This document shows, in pieces, positions 41,401-54,401 of a stretch of DNA of 64,000 nt; the first letter of the stretch is position 1, and every line of letters begins with the position of its first letter. Below the pieces are notes generated by a model. That model was given only the letters and a program-made list of their open reading frames with translations, was not told the DNA's origin and made no database searches. Position numbers and translations under genes: made by a program. Source of the stretch: Branchiostoma floridae (taxonomy: Eukaryota; Chordata; Leptocardii; Amphioxiformes; Branchiostomatidae); contig NC_049982.1 in the NCBI RefSeq assembly GCF_000003815.2, positions 9,304,717 through 9,368,716 of the forward strand, in the 5' to 3' direction.

Positions 41401-44400
41401 CACCACAGCCTAGAATTTGCAAATGACACGTGCATTAGACACACATTTAAACAAGAAGCACCAAACTATCTAAACTTTGTTCATCGGAAACCATCTTGGA
41501 TCCATCCAACCCACCAACATGGCGGCGACTATTTCATACATCTATCAACTTGTGATGTCACGTACCAACACACCATAGCCAACACACAATAGATGTATCA
41601 ATATCTAATATTTTATACATAGTTGGAAGAAGTAGTACCTAGACGAAGTTGCAGCCAAATTTCAAACTTTTGAGACATACGGAACTGTAGATACGACGAT
41701 TTGTATCTGCCGGACAGTTCACTCTATTTTGGGGCATGATCAGGCCTTGCCAGGACTTGAGGTGTTTGAGATGATGCCTTCCTACCTTGCCTAACAAGGC
41801 GGGGTTTTCCGCCATGGCGCCGCAGCAGCCCAGGAAGCCGACCAGGATCATGACGCATGAGGCGGTGACGATGACGGGGTAGTACACGTTCACGAAGTAC
41901 CCGCCGCCCGTGTCCTCCATCACTGCGCCTATGCTGATTAGGGCAGACACGTGGTCTCGCACCCAGGTTCCCACCGCCACGATGGCCAGACCGATGATCT
42001 GAAAAGAGATTGCAATATGAGCAATGTGTGTCGGAACATTGGTAATCTCCAAGCAGATCCTACGGTAGCATAAGATAGTATAAAACTGAGCTGCCAGAGG
42101 AGTGAAGCCGGCTCCCAGTGGCCGATGACTCCCTTTGGCCAGCTATACTCCTTAGTCAGCTTTGATACTATCTTATGCCACTGGTAAATTTGCCTGGAGA
42201 TTAGAACATTGGAAATTTGTTTGCGTTATTTGTATGTTTATTGCTAAGACCACTTCAGCAGCTGGACTGCGGACACTACGTCTTCTTATTGCTAAGGCCA
42301 TGTATGTACTGTGTCCTTGAAGCATGTTCCTACCTGTAGCACTCATAATTTGAACTCTCAGGCATCTCATCTGTTACTTAGTCTAACGTTTTGACCATTG
42401 AGGTACCACAAGGTACAGTTTTCAGTTTTCTCCACCATTTTCAGTTTTCTGCTCTTACTGATCATTATGTTTCACTTGGTGTCATGCCAGTTCATTCTAT
42501 GATATCATCCTGCCATTTTTTACCTTGCCTCTTTGTTCCTGGTACGTTATAACTACTGTAACTTTAAACAGTATTTATATAACTTGATAACGCCCGACGC
42601 ACGTTATGTAGGCCATTTTAGATAACGATCTAAAATATTTTTATGGGCCCGTGTATTGCGACAACCTTCACCTGATAACCAACAATAGAGCCTCGCGTAA
42701 GTTTTACGACCCACAGTAAAGTTCATGTGTTTCTGTAGCGATGGTTCAAGTTGTTTGAATGGTCCGGAATACCGAGCGACGTCACGGTCTGTCATCTCTC
42801 CACCCCACCGCCATGACGACGTCCGTCAAAAACAAGGGCAAACATTTGCACTCCCCACGGCCTCACATTCTCCGGCTCTGTTGACATATTATGTAAGTAA
42901 ACAGGCTGAGTGCGAGCTGGCGCCCAGAGATGATTGATTTACGCAACTTCCCAGGTCAACATGTTCAAACAGCGAACACTCGGGACTTTTCTCTCCGGTC
43001 GCGATTGGAAACGCTTCAAGAAGTTTTGTTACGTAACTTGAAGTTGATAAGTCAATGTCAGATGATGCTCAACAGAAATATTTGTACAGTCAAGTAAAGC
43101 CACCTTCTTGGATCAAAATATGATTCATATAACGCAAAAAGGTGCGCAAAGGGTTTCCAAATGACATTTGATCAGAGCTCTTCGTGACTTGTCTAGCTGG
43201 TATGCTGTATGATGATGACAGTTCTTGAAGAGAGAAGCTCAGGCTAGCAACGATAGTGCCGAATGCAGCCGCCAATATGACTTTGTTATGTTTCCAAAAC
43301 TTTAGTGTCTCTGCTTCACCATTCCGTACCCATGACCTCAATACGACATGGTTGCCTGGTGCGGCTGACAGAGCAGGAGGTTTGGTTCACTAACACAGGA
43401 GACAACCAGACGTTGTCTGTGGTTAGAACCAAGTAAGAACTCCCCGACAACTTACGCAAGTTTGCTCTACGATGGCCCCTTAGATAACTTGATTTACCTT
43501 ACAATGTTGACAAGAGGTGTTTGAGTGATATCTAGGAGGTGATGTTTGGGCATTCCTATTCAAAGTCCACGTTGCCACACGAGGGGCACGCAGTCTAAAA
43601 GTTCATTCAACAGTCACTACTCTTAATTCTACAATGGTTGGTGCTTTCGACCCCCGATTCTCTTTAACTTAAGATGGATAAAAGTATTATGGCACAAGTA
43701 ATGGTGGAAATATGACTGATGTTTTCTGACTAGTGCCGTCTTTTCTAACACGCAACTATCCAAATAACTTGTCACGAGACAGTCAGAGAGTAGTCAGCAG
43801 ATAGTTGCTAATTTATATCTTTAGATCCGATATACATGTGTGTACCGTGTATATAATTTGTGTGTATCATCTGAATCTTCTAATCTAATTAGAAACATTT
43901 AAAAATCACACCTCCTGACATACCGTTGAAATTGACCCTATCTATTGTACGTAGAAACAGTTTTCACCAGGAACACACCTGCATAAACACTAACTGCAAA
44001 TGTCCCGCACAGCTTATGCTAACATATCTATTTCCAATTTAATACTCCTATCCATTTTGATTGATTGCACGTATAATGAATAACACATTTGTAGATGTTT
44101 TGATAGCATAGCTATATCTTCGTCGACAGGACAGTTCAGCCAAACTTTACTCCTTTACAACATACGCGTCGTTCTTGTTTGTTTCAAGCACACGGCCCTG
44201 TTCTATAAGATACTGCGTCTGTTGGCATACTTCAGACATCTTGACGTCTTTATAAAGAATGCGTACACAGAAAATAACAGTTAGATTGTACCAGAGCGTC
44301 ACAAGAGCTGAAAAAGATTGATGGATTTATTTGAATTGCACAACACTTAAGCATGAAAACCTGTCAGTCTGTGAATGATCAGTATCATAAAGATATGTTG

Positions 44401-47400
44401 AGTCAGGTCTTTCTAATTGAGTTGACACCGAGCCGCATGGTTCGGAAGATTTATCGAAGAACAAGTGTTGTGGGTTTTCAACAAACGTATTCTGTCACGA
44501 TAGCTGCAGCAATCGACGCCCACGTTGTGTCAACTCTAGTCTATATTACTGCCACCCACTCTAAGCACAATAACACTGTATGTTTAGTGCCTGGATGTGA
44601 AATAAAGAATAAACTACCTTAAGAAATCTGCTCATTATGTGATTTTTTTTCTGACGCTCGAACCCTATAGCTACTCTAGGCTTCTAAATAATGAATGATG
44701 TCCGTGAGTCAAAAGCTAACATGTCGTCTAAATCCTAAACTTGGAAAAGTAAAAGGTTAAACGTCATCACATCACTGTACATGTTTTCCTGTTACTTTGA
44801 CAAAAACGGTTTTGCTCCCTCCACCTATCCGTGCTTACCAATTTATGACACTCTACATTCTACCATAAAGTTTGAAGCAACATGACCATTTTACACGATT
44901 CGCTGTGTTCCTGCCAAAAATATATATGACTTTACTTCGGGCTTTTGTGCTGCCATTGAGCGTATTGCCTCAGAATTGGCCATCTACAGTGTTCTTCGGT
45001 GTCATACTGAATAATTTACAGTTCCCTACATTGTAAACCGCACTCGTGTGCGGTAATTGGTCGTAAAACCAGGTGTCAGATGTGTACCCGTAGCGCATAA
45101 GGATGGCTCCATACGTGCTAGAGAATGAGTCAGCGTCAATTCAGACAAATAAGTTGTATCAAGGACACCATAGCTTCTATACATTGTCCTTTGTTTATGT
45201 TAAGTGGTACTATTGCGCTTTTACCTTAAATGTTTTGACGAACATGACTAACATTTTCTGCCTGATCATAATAATGGTCCACTCTATGCTTTACATTATC
45301 TCATACAAATGGCAGAAAGGGGTGCAAACACGCCTAGCTAAGTCAGACAACAGAGTCTTGAAGATTTACTTGACATGATTAGAAGAAGACTTCCTTGAAG
45401 GCAAATTGGAATTCCATACCCCTTGTAACTAATAACGTGACAGAATGTCGTCTGAAACTAAGATGGCGGACCCTTACACATTTCGTTGGAACAAACGTGT
45501 TTTTCTGGGTGTACTTTTTCCACTTTGGCATTTTATGGATCAGATCGACCCTCTCATTTACAGAACAGAGCATTAGCTGTTTATAGAGACAAAAGTAGGA
45601 ATTTGAACAGGGAATTGTTGGAGATTATCCGCAGTAATTGCCGTGGGTATCAGATATAATCCCAGCTAAATTAAACAAGCTTGGGTTGCAGTCTCGCATT
45701 GCCCACTTGGAAAATGAGTAGGTAGATGTATTGTAATCAATTGAGCTTATAGTAAGATCGCTTGTCGAAGAATTCGACAAGGCACAAATGACTTAGATTA
45801 TGTTGTTGTTGATCAGTGATTCTACAACATTATTCTATACGAAACACACCAGTTTCTTAGCTATCGGCGGTATGTGCTGTTTTGTATCGGCAATATGCTT
45901 TCTTTTTAACCTCATACTTTGTGCGCCAACCAATCCTAATAGGTTTCCCTTGACTACATTTTCAAACCTTATGTTTTATGTAATTCTGTAATACATGTGT
46001 GGGAAGACTCGTGCTTTCAGCCATGATTAAAGAATAAATCGCGATCCGCGCATTTTGGCGAGCTCCACACGAGAAGGCTTAGCTTTAATCATGGCGCAGA
46101 ATAATCAAATTCCTAGAATTTACCTCCCCGAGACTAATCACAACAAATTCCTCAGGACCACACTTAATGATATTTGAGATTACTGACGTACCTTGTGAGC
46201 CTGCACGTCTTGAAACGAATTTAATTTAAGATGCACCGTGATTAGGTATGCTGATTGTCTAAGGAGAGTACGTGTGTTGGGATGATCACTTGAACAAAGG
46301 CGTCTTTGTCATGCAACCTTCTTTAATTCTTCAGTAAACGTTTCGACTACCATATGTCGCCTTCATCAGCACAAAATGAAACAAATACTATCGGTGCGAT
46401 ATAAACTATTTACGGAGGTTGAATGATCACATTTTGCTCACGGCCGAAAAATGCGCTAGCGTACTTAATAATCATTATCTAAGTGGCAGTTGCAAAGTTC
46501 GAATTCAAAGTTTGAGCCCGTTGTGTCAGGTGAGTATAAGAAATATTAAGTACTCGTAAAACATGAAAACCGCCAACAAAACATGACTACACGACAAGCT
46601 TCAAACTGGACAACACAGGATCTCACCTAAGTGTCAGACTCTATTTTATCGTAAGGATCTCGGTCTAAAGATTCTCAGAAGGGAGGGGAGATGGCATCTA
46701 CACCCCCCCCCCCCACCCACACACACACACACCATGTGTGGTAAACAGGTCACCAGGTACAGCCTTATCTTAATCAGATTCTAATTTGTTGGAAGATTGT
46801 CCTAATTACCTCTCCTCTTAGGCAGTCGACGCGAGTACACTCAATATAACGCTGTACTCGGACTTAGGATACATCCACTTTGTTTTGTGTGGAATATTAT
46901 CACCTGGAGAGAGTCTTACAATGAACAGACAGGCGTCTGCAATATTGAATTCTTAACAACAACCATCGACAACACTTGAAAGAGCAAAGCTGTGATCCAA
47001 TATGGTCTCTACAGGTGTCGAGCCATTATGAGGCTTATCGCAGAATCTTGTTAGCACAATGGGTACTTGGGGTTGTTTTCGCTAAATTTTACCTGGATTT
47101 AAATTCCAAGCGATCAACTGACCACTCAGCGATATGTGAGCCCATTGGTCAAACGTCAGTCACCTAGCGGACAGCGGGCTTTGTCATACGACTAGCATTT
47201 ATATCAATCCAGGGGGAAACTGAACAGTTAACATGGTGACAAAAGTGTATCTGAATCCCGAAGTGATTGTAACAATTAAGATCTTGCGTAGAGGCGATTT
47301 CAAAACATAATCGTCCTTGACACTTGGAGTTAAATGAACAAAGTTCCATTAGCGTGGGAGCCGTTATGTGGTATTACCATGTTATATTTACACTTGATCA

Positions 47401-50400
47401 GTATTGTAGAGCCTGCATGACATTTGTTCCAAGTTCTCGTCATTTTTTTAACATTACCAAACCTCTCTACGCTGTAAGGAGCGTTTCTAAAACAACTGCG
47501 CGGCGCTCTTTGTGTGAGGGGTCATCGAAAAGCGATTTGGCTTTAAACGATAGTTAGGGTGCTGGAGAAACTCACAATGGATGCGAGGGGGTAATGTTCG
47601 CAACGCAGCTATTTTGGCGGGAAAATGTCACCCTGACGTAACCTGCAGACGATAACATCCTCCTTTGCCACTCGTTTTGGATGTCTTCCGGATGACGCCT
47701 GGCAGGAAACAATGGCATAGTCTCACAGGATGTCATGTAAACGCGCCCTTTCGCGTTCCTAATTCCAATGGCATGCAAGAAAAATTAGACAAAATCCCTA
47801 TAAAATTGAAACATGCATGTCATCAATACTTCCTCTTGCAGTACAGTACTACCACAGGGATAATGTATGGTGGACCCTCACCAAACCGTCGCACAGAATA
47901 GTTGACAGAAAAAAATAGAACAATGGAAGAAAAAACAATATAAACTTTATACGACTGCCCATCGCCACTTATCTCTTCTCCCTAATGCTTCTATTCATAC
48001 TCTAAAACTACGCGGAGACATCACCGCATAACTGACAACGTAGGCCATTCAGTGTGGTACTTTTTATCTTGACAATGATCTAGTGTCGTGTGATCCGCCT
48101 GTCAATCACGCAGGTGTGCAGATAGAGGGACATTTGTCCGGACAGTTGGTGCTGTCTTCACGGGAGAGGCTCTAGTCTACAAACACACTCCGTTCAACCA
48201 AGACAGCAGCTGTCAAAACCTGGAGTACCCACCAGTGCGACTTGTCTGTTGCCCCAAACACACAAAAAACCGCAGATGACCCACAAAAATGCTCTCTATC
48301 TATTAAATCAGGGGTTCGGCTCCGACTGTTTTTGACGTTTTTAAGGCGTTTTTATCGGGCAAACTACTTTGTGCCGTTTTTTTATGTTTCGCTCCTGGCG
48401 TCTGGCATAAAAAACCCACCAGAGACGAGAGAGACAGGACTTCAGAAGATATAAAGAGCATTTTGAAGGACACGACATTATCGTTAATACAGACGAGTCG
48501 TGGTATTTGCCCTGCGAGCCGTAGCCTAGCAACGCATATCATATCTGTTACTTCATATCTTAGGTACACACGAAGGCAAATCTGTAAAGCGATAGCGTGA
48601 ACGAAGAGTAGCTTCAAAAGGATTATGCTGTAAGATAAGACATGCTGGAATGACCTTTCACGACGCCAAAACAACAGGAGGGTAAGGAAACTTCCATCTA
48701 AGACTTATGGAAGGATTTAAGATAATCTTCCATGTTTTTGCATTTCTACGAAGCTAACGTACAGACCACGTCACTGTGCTGGCCAATGCACGTATAACCT
48801 GAATGGCGACCTATCCGTCTGTCGTATGTTGAACCTGTCAATCAAATCTAGATCAGGAGATACCAGAAGTGCTTGAGAGAACACTCGAAGCTTTGACCTA
48901 CAGACAAGAGGGTTTTGTCCCAAATGTTGGGATGGAGCATCTGGCGTCCGCCCAACAAACCACTCCGCAGCCCAAACACGCAAAATGTCAAGCCCTGGGT
49001 CGACTGCAGTTATGCATTTTTTCAAGACTATGGGGTAAAATAATTGGAGCCTAAGCTAGCAACGCCCTTCTTGCTTGTCTTTTGAACTGTAGGAAATTAG
49101 GAAAAGACCAAACATGTATCACATAGTCAAAATCGATGGGCCAACGCCTTCTGAAAATTCAGAAACTGGCAGGGTGAATTTAGTCAGGGAACCATCTTAA
49201 TACTTCAACAGTGCAAGTGACTTGAAACAGAAATCAAATATACAGAAACCCTATGCAATAAATTTAAAAGATATAAGTGTTTGTTGAAGCCCTTCTGATA
49301 GTCAGTGACTCAGTCACCATCACGATTACCAAAATAGACGGAGGTCATGTCAGAGTAAATATAGATTCAGGTTTTGACCTCCACGCACTGCACCATATCG
49401 TAACAGGAACGGTAGCTTAATGTGACCAATGTGTACAGTTTGTACATCTATTCATGTACAAGATTTATTTCATTACTTTTGGTACCACATTCAAATCATA
49501 CACACTTTAAATAATATTTCACATCCTTGCATATAACTTTGTGTGCATGTTGGAAGTGTTGCTGACATCGAAAAGATTCCGTGGTGTAGCGGTTATCACA
49601 TCTGCCTAACACGCAGAAGGTCCCCGGTTCGATCCCGGGCGGAATCATTTTGCAACTTTCTTTCTCTATAAACGATTTTTTATATGCATTGAAAGAAATT
49701 AGAAATGTTAGCTTCCTAGAATCTTGTCACCAGACCTCATCTTCAAATTGACACACAGGCAAAAGAGAATGGCTACTGCACATATCATTTAAAGCATAGA
49801 TGGAATACAAAAGAAAATGCAAAGCCTTTGAAAAATAAAAAGCACTCACAGATTGATAAATGCATTTGTTATGTTTATGACTACGAAACATTCCGTTGAT
49901 AACATTACAGCTTCCACCGATAACAACTTAGGAACAAAGCCACTTTTTAATCAGCTATCTTATAAGCAAAGCGCCGGTTTGAACATGATAACGCCTTGCA
50001 TAAAGGTCTACACAGTCCGTTGTATAACCTCCAGTTGACCTCTAACACGCGCGTGACCTCATGAAGTGGAGACAAATATTGTAACAGAACAAAGTTTGCC
50101 AAGCAAATCCTCCAAACTCCGAGGACTAGGGTAATAGTAACAAATGGGGAAAAGAGGAATGTTTGGCCGCAGGCACGTCGGGCCTACTTGAACCATTCTG
50201 TCTGATCTATCAATTAATCAAAGCAAAACATGAGATACGATGATAGGGGCTGACAGAGAAGAGGGCAGTGATTTGAAAAACATCCTCTGAAATATTAAAA
50301 ATCGTGAAAAATACTAGCACTTGCTACAAAAGACAAGCAAGTAGTAAAATCGTTCACACTACATGCTGTACCGTTAAAACACAACAATTAATCCTCAATC

Positions 50401-53400
50401 TGAAAAATCATTTTTGGTCACCTATCTGTGATCCTACTGGTCTCTCGGCAGCCAGTGGAAAGAAACTGCGGCTACGAATATGTATGTTTAATGCTAGTCA
50501 CATAAGCCTGTAAACATGCCTAATGATGGCCTCCTTAGCAGAATGGCACATTTTTTTTGGTTTATGATATGCTTTTTTCCTGGCGGCATATCAGTTATAA
50601 GATGCACTCGGTTTTTTGTAGGCCCTTCAGCCAGCTCTGCGAATAGAGCTTCGGAAGGGCATATCAGAGCATTAGTATGTATAGTTAGATTGTCTTCACT
50701 GTTATACATAAAATAAATGAGTTATTTTAAATTGTCAGATATTGGCATCATTTCAACTGCCATGTATGTTCAAGTTGCCATACATTTTACCTCCTTTTAC
50801 CTGAGTCACACAAGTCTCTCTCTCTCCCTCTCTCTGTCTCTCTCTCTCCCTCCCTCCCTCCCTATCTCTCTCTCTCCGTCAGTTTTATTGCACTCTGATT
50901 CCCATTGCCGCGCCTTGCATTACGTCATGAAAAGGGCATGCTCTTTCAGCAGGAGGAGGAAGTGTTTCTGCTCCAATAATGCAGCCCTTTTACCTGATCC
51001 TCCGGCCTACGTGTCCCGTGACGTGCTCAGTACAACACAGTCAACAGGGCAGACGCAATGGATGAAGAGCCACCTGTTGCAGGGGGAGGGGCGGTTGTTT
51101 TTGTGAGAGTGACGGAATGTGTTTCAAAACTATAACATTAGTATAGTGGGTAATCAAACAGATGGTGATGATGATTGATAGCTGTGGTAACTTTGCAAAC
51201 CATCCAGGCTAAAATCGGGCATCATCACTGGGATGTGACTAAACGCATATTACGTACATGCATAGCCTCAGAAATTTCAAACCATGTAGGAGTTGTATAC
51301 CTACGTAAAATCTAGATGGGAGTCCTTTAAGAAACATTTGGGCTATGTATATGATTACAACCCAAGGAAAGATCCTGCTAAAGTTACTGCCACTTGGATA
51401 GCTTCGGTGTGCGTCGGTTACGCTCGGCTGACGCCGGTGCCCAATCATCTATTCAAGAGACATGTAGCATAGCTTGTTCCGATTTGATTCCAGGTCAAGC
51501 GATTCGACGCCCTGGCGCTACACTTCTGTCACAGGCCCTACAAACTCTCCTGGGGAGGTTGTTTTTAACAGCTTTGCAAATTGTAGATTATTTCATTTCC
51601 TACTTGAAGATATTCTGGACAGTCCCTATCGATATCCAAACGCCAATGGTCAATCGATGTATGACAATTTAACAAAGAAATGTAGACATGTATACGTGCT
51701 GTTCTTATTAGCAGTATTGGCAGGTTAAATCTATGAAGTCTATACAATGGAATTTCACAGTATTTTAGCTACAAAAAGTTTTTAGAATCGCCAGACTCTA
51801 ACATGCACACGCGTCATATGTGGGTCTGACATCACATCCGTGGAATGTCGGAATCAAAAACAAATCGGAGTTGAACAAGTATACCTGTCAGAGGAAGGTA
51901 AACTTTGTAATTCTAACAAATTTCTAGCATAGTTTTGTTATGACGTCGTTAGGTATATCTCTCGCCGTTTAACTTATTTCAGGTTTATCTTGTTCATTCT
52001 TCTGTTGACATTGCAATATACAAAGTATTACCAGATCTCAATAGTTATCATATACATATATGATGCTTGAATTAACTCCAAGAAGTTTGGTTTTGACGTC
52101 AGCTTTGCGCCGTTAATAATATGATAACAAAAGTTCAGCTTTTTAACAAACAGTGTATTATGTTCACTATGTATGTTTGACGTCACGGCAAATGAGGTGT
52201 CAAGCCGATAGAATAGTCTTGAATCCACCACCTGGTCGAATGTCAGCACAATTTTACCACCTTGACAGGCCTCATTATCAAACCAAGGGTGGATACAAGC
52301 CTCAAGTGTATCTCTTTCAGTCGGCAAGAACGAGCATTGTCGGTCAAAAGGGTAGAAAAGTCGGGGCTTCAATGCCTGACAGTAGGACAAAGGAGATAAA
52401 ATTAAGTGCAACATGTAGCAGACAATGGTCTATTTTGTTGGCCGTACATTTACACGTGACAGGGCCTGAATTGATGCCCGGACTAGTTCAACAGAGGTAC
52501 TGTTCCCACGGACAAAGAAGTTTGTACAGGTACGGATAGATCGCTTTAGAGGTATGGTGGCACTGGCAGTGTAGGTGACCTAGCTGTCTCGTGACCCTTA
52601 ATTCTGCGCGCGCAGACGCCCAGCTTAGAAAGCCAACACCCTTCCTATATCTTTCAAACACCCATCCTGTTGGTGACATGAGAGGACATAAGTGCCACTT
52701 TCAAACGCAGTAGAGGCTCTCTAAAGGGCACATATGACAACATGGCCGCCATGTTCTTTTGGTCAGTGTGCTTGACTCGGGGAACTTACCGAACTCACTG
52801 ATGAACACAATCAAAAGCGAAGAAATAAAGTCCCAAACTGAAACACCTTCATCAGAAAGTAGAGCCAACTGAAAATTGCACGTTCGACCCCCAGTGAAGG
52901 AATCAGACTAATTAAGTGGTAAATCTTTCATGTTTGGATAATTTGTCACCCATTTCTGCCGTGCACCGCAACCTTGTGCAAATCAATCGAAGAGTCGTAG
53001 CTCTCGACCCCTGGTGTTATTCTTCCTCCATTCTCGACCTTAAGATGAGTGGTAGGCCGAGAGTAGATCGAGAGGAATGACAACAAATATAGGAAGCCTT
53101 CTTTAAAAGCTTCGTAATCGACTAACTACCAAACACTGTTGAATTTTAAGATACGGCGTTATGATAACAAACATCCAAAATGTTGCAGTCATGACTTCAA
53201 CATTTTGGAGTGTTAAATTTATGAACAGAATAATTCTACTATTGTGTTCGATTGTAAAAATCAAGGAGATTGTAAAAATGAATAAACATAGTTTCTGTTC
53301 GGAAAAGTTTCAGGCATATACATGTTAACATGCATAAAGACTATTATGATGATCATCGCGATCTCACACATAGCAGTTTTAGAGATACCTACAAGTGTGA

Positions 53401-54401
53401 CAGAAAATTTGAAATAAGGGTCAACCATCGTGAGAAAAAAACATCCGAAGATGTTTCTGCTGTTTAGGTTACCACACGGCGCTCCGGTACACTCACACCA
53501 GTAATCTAAGTCCCATTAGAGGTAGGGCGATTATCAGATCACACGCCTGAGTAATCAGGTCCCTGGTTCGATTCCCACACACCACGGTGGGCCTGGAACC
53601 AGAGGAAGTGCGAGCCACAGCACACCTGGGAGCTTAACCTGCTCCTTTGTGTGTTTTGAAATATTTGTAACCTTATTCTCCTTGGACAGGACTCTGTTTT
53701 GTTAAGCACAGTTGTAGGTATTTGCACATTTGTTGTCTCTTCCTGAACACTCAGGTTCGATTACCTTTAAACACAACTTGAAGGAAAGGTTAACATTTCT
53801 GTATGGAAATGTCCCATCCCCCAAACATATTTTCCAAGAACTGCTAATAAAACAAGGTGTCACTTTGGGCCCATCGATATCTAAGTCAGAGGTAAATAGA
53901 TATAATGGCCTGTTACGTTTCTCCTATTGCATGTACTGGTATTTATTTTGTAATATTACAAATGGCTGCAATTTGGATATTTCATAATGCAGTAGGAATG
54001 TGTTTTCTTCCTTTTCTTACAGTCCACTGTCACCACCACAATGCACAATGTAATCTGTAGTAGAACGTGTTCAGGACAAGTAGTCAATGATACATCAGCA
54101 TCTAAGCTTGGTCTGTTTCCTCTAAAACAATCGCATTAAAGCTGATCTGCCCAGTCCCGCCGAGTTAGGCCGTGATCCCCAAATCTGTAGTTCACACACC
54201 TTCAAAAGCCCCGCGCGGTACACAACAGTCGCCCGAATTCCTCACCAGCCCGGCTTTAGACCGCTGGAGACGGTATTAGGCCCTAAACACTCGCCCCGCT
54301 ATCAATACAGAAGGTATTACGGCCGAGATACTCACCCAAAACAGTACATTGAAGGCGAACAGCAAACACTTGACGCAGCGAATACAGTCTTCCACCGCCA
54401 T
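38467..54401 (-). CDS. tetraspanin A (268 aa, seven exons, 12.3 kb first intron)
   Basis: Minus-strand exons 54401-54336, 41998-41786, 41176-41102, 40629-40516, 39675-39532, 39013-38924 and 38571-38467 (TAG 38469-38467), 807 nt, all phase 0. Exon 1 is a short cytosolic start (MAVEDCIRCVKC) running into TM1. Exon 2 gives TM1/TM2 with GFLGCCGAMAEN. Exon 3 is TM3 with VELGGGLWAYK. Exon 4 is a polar LEL segment. Exon 5 carries YHCCGMNSYRDWY, VPDSCC and EGCG. Exon 6 starts GCSFYV and holds TM4. Exon 7 finishes TM4 with LCCNN and a short tail ending PMDAV. The LEL has six cysteines in the CCG...PDSCC...C...GC arrangement, as in CD63-type tetraspanins. Role: membrane microdomain scaffold; partner unknown. 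Odd points are two GTGCGC donors (after exons 4 and 5) and a tandem array copied from the start of exon 5. Confidence 0.93.
38807..38912 (+). mobile_element. retroelement 3' tail, copy 1
   Basis: GGTAAATGTATATGTTTGTG, then GGCACCCAATATTAGCTAAC and ATTGCATTGTTTGCAATCTCAATAAA (read in pieces) match the copy at 39398-39497. It lies in intron 6 of tetraspanin A, antisense to the gene, 11 bases past the exon 6 donor. Confidence 0.65.
39398..39500 (+). mobile_element. retroelement 3' tail, copy 2
   Basis: GTAAATATATGTATGTGCTG, GTACCCAATATCAGCTAAGC and CATTGTCTGTAATTTCAATA align with the copy at 38807-38912. It lies in intron 5 of tetraspanin A, antisense, about 30 bases past the exon 5 donor. AATAAA and an A-rich end mark it as a 3' tail. 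Confidence 0.65.
39636..39895 (-). repeat. 67-bp tandem array carrying copies of a splice acceptor and the CCG codons
   Basis: Four copies start with GGTACC at 39636, 39703, 39770 and 39846 (spacing 67, 67, 76). On the minus strand each contains ...CACAG or TGCAG, then TAC CAC TG[C/T] TGT GGT and the codons for MNSYRDWY. The copy at 39636-39702 is the live 3' splice site and start of tetraspanin A exon 5; the other three lie upstream in intron 4. Confidence 0.93.
40929..40951. repeat. (GGTGT)n microsatellite
   Basis: Four to five GGTGT units in intron 3 of tetraspanin A. Confidence 0.85.
42043..42203. mobile_element. 161-bp foldback MITE with 9-bp target duplication
   Basis: The left arm TAATCTCCAAGCAGATCCTA, then GGTAGCATAAGATAGTATAA, is matched inverted by the right arm (TAATCTCCAGGCAAATTTAC, GTGGCATAAGATAGTATCAA). 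GAACATTGG flanks both ends (42034-42042 and 42204-42212). It lies 45 bases upstream of the 3' splice site of tetraspanin A exon 2. Confidence 0.85.
46700..46732. repeat. poly-C and (CA)n tract
   Basis: A run of 14-15 C interrupted once, followed by CACACACACACAC, in intron 1 of tetraspanin A. Confidence 0.95.
49575..49647 (+). tRNA. tRNA-Val (anticodon AAC)
   Basis: GATTCCG...CGGAATC forms the acceptor stem, TGGTGTAGCGG the A box and GGTTCGATCCC the B box. The anticodon AAC is at 49608-49610, the discriminator is A, and TTTT follows directly. It differs from the gene at 27465-27537 at one base only: C at position 51 restores a perfect T-stem. It is on the opposite strand to tetraspanin A, inside intron 1. 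Confidence 0.95.
50814..50878. repeat. (TC)n/(CCCT)n microsatellite
   Basis: Imperfect TCTC and CCCT units in intron 1 of tetraspanin A. Confidence 0.93.
53512..53580 (+). repeat. tRNA-like sequence (pseudogene or SINE head)
   Basis: GGTAGGGCGATTATCAG resembles a D-arm/A-box region, and CCCTGGTTCGATTCCCAC contains a good B box. CCTGA and TCAGG can pair in the anticodon position, but the acceptor stem does not close. A tRNA-derived SINE head or a dead tRNA are both possible. Confidence 0.35.

Larger units (their letters stand above)
41999..54335. other. intron 1 of tetraspanin A, no other protein-coding exon seen
   Basis: 12.3 kb between the N-terminal and TM1/TM2 exons. It holds a 161-bp MITE next to the exon 2 acceptor, a tRNA-Val gene on the opposite strand, a C-run/(CA)n tract at 46700-46732, a TC microsatellite at 50814-50878 and a tRNA-like sequence near 53.5 kb. 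Short hairpins occur at 45040-45055 and 46021-46094 (CCATGATTAAAG and its inverse). Open frames here lack splice signals and family features. Confidence 0.55.

Noticed and set aside
46021-46094. Perfect 12-bp inverted repeat (CCATGATTAAAG) with a 50-base loop
   Set aside because: No target duplication and no second copy in the window; too short to call an element or an RNA.
48303-48674. 123-codon minus-strand frame in intron 1 of tetraspanin A
   Set aside because: No family features or splice support, and composition like the surrounding intron.
52153-52539. 128-codon plus-strand frame
   Set aside because: Of a length expected by chance in this composition, overlapped by an equal minus-strand frame, with no recognisable domain.
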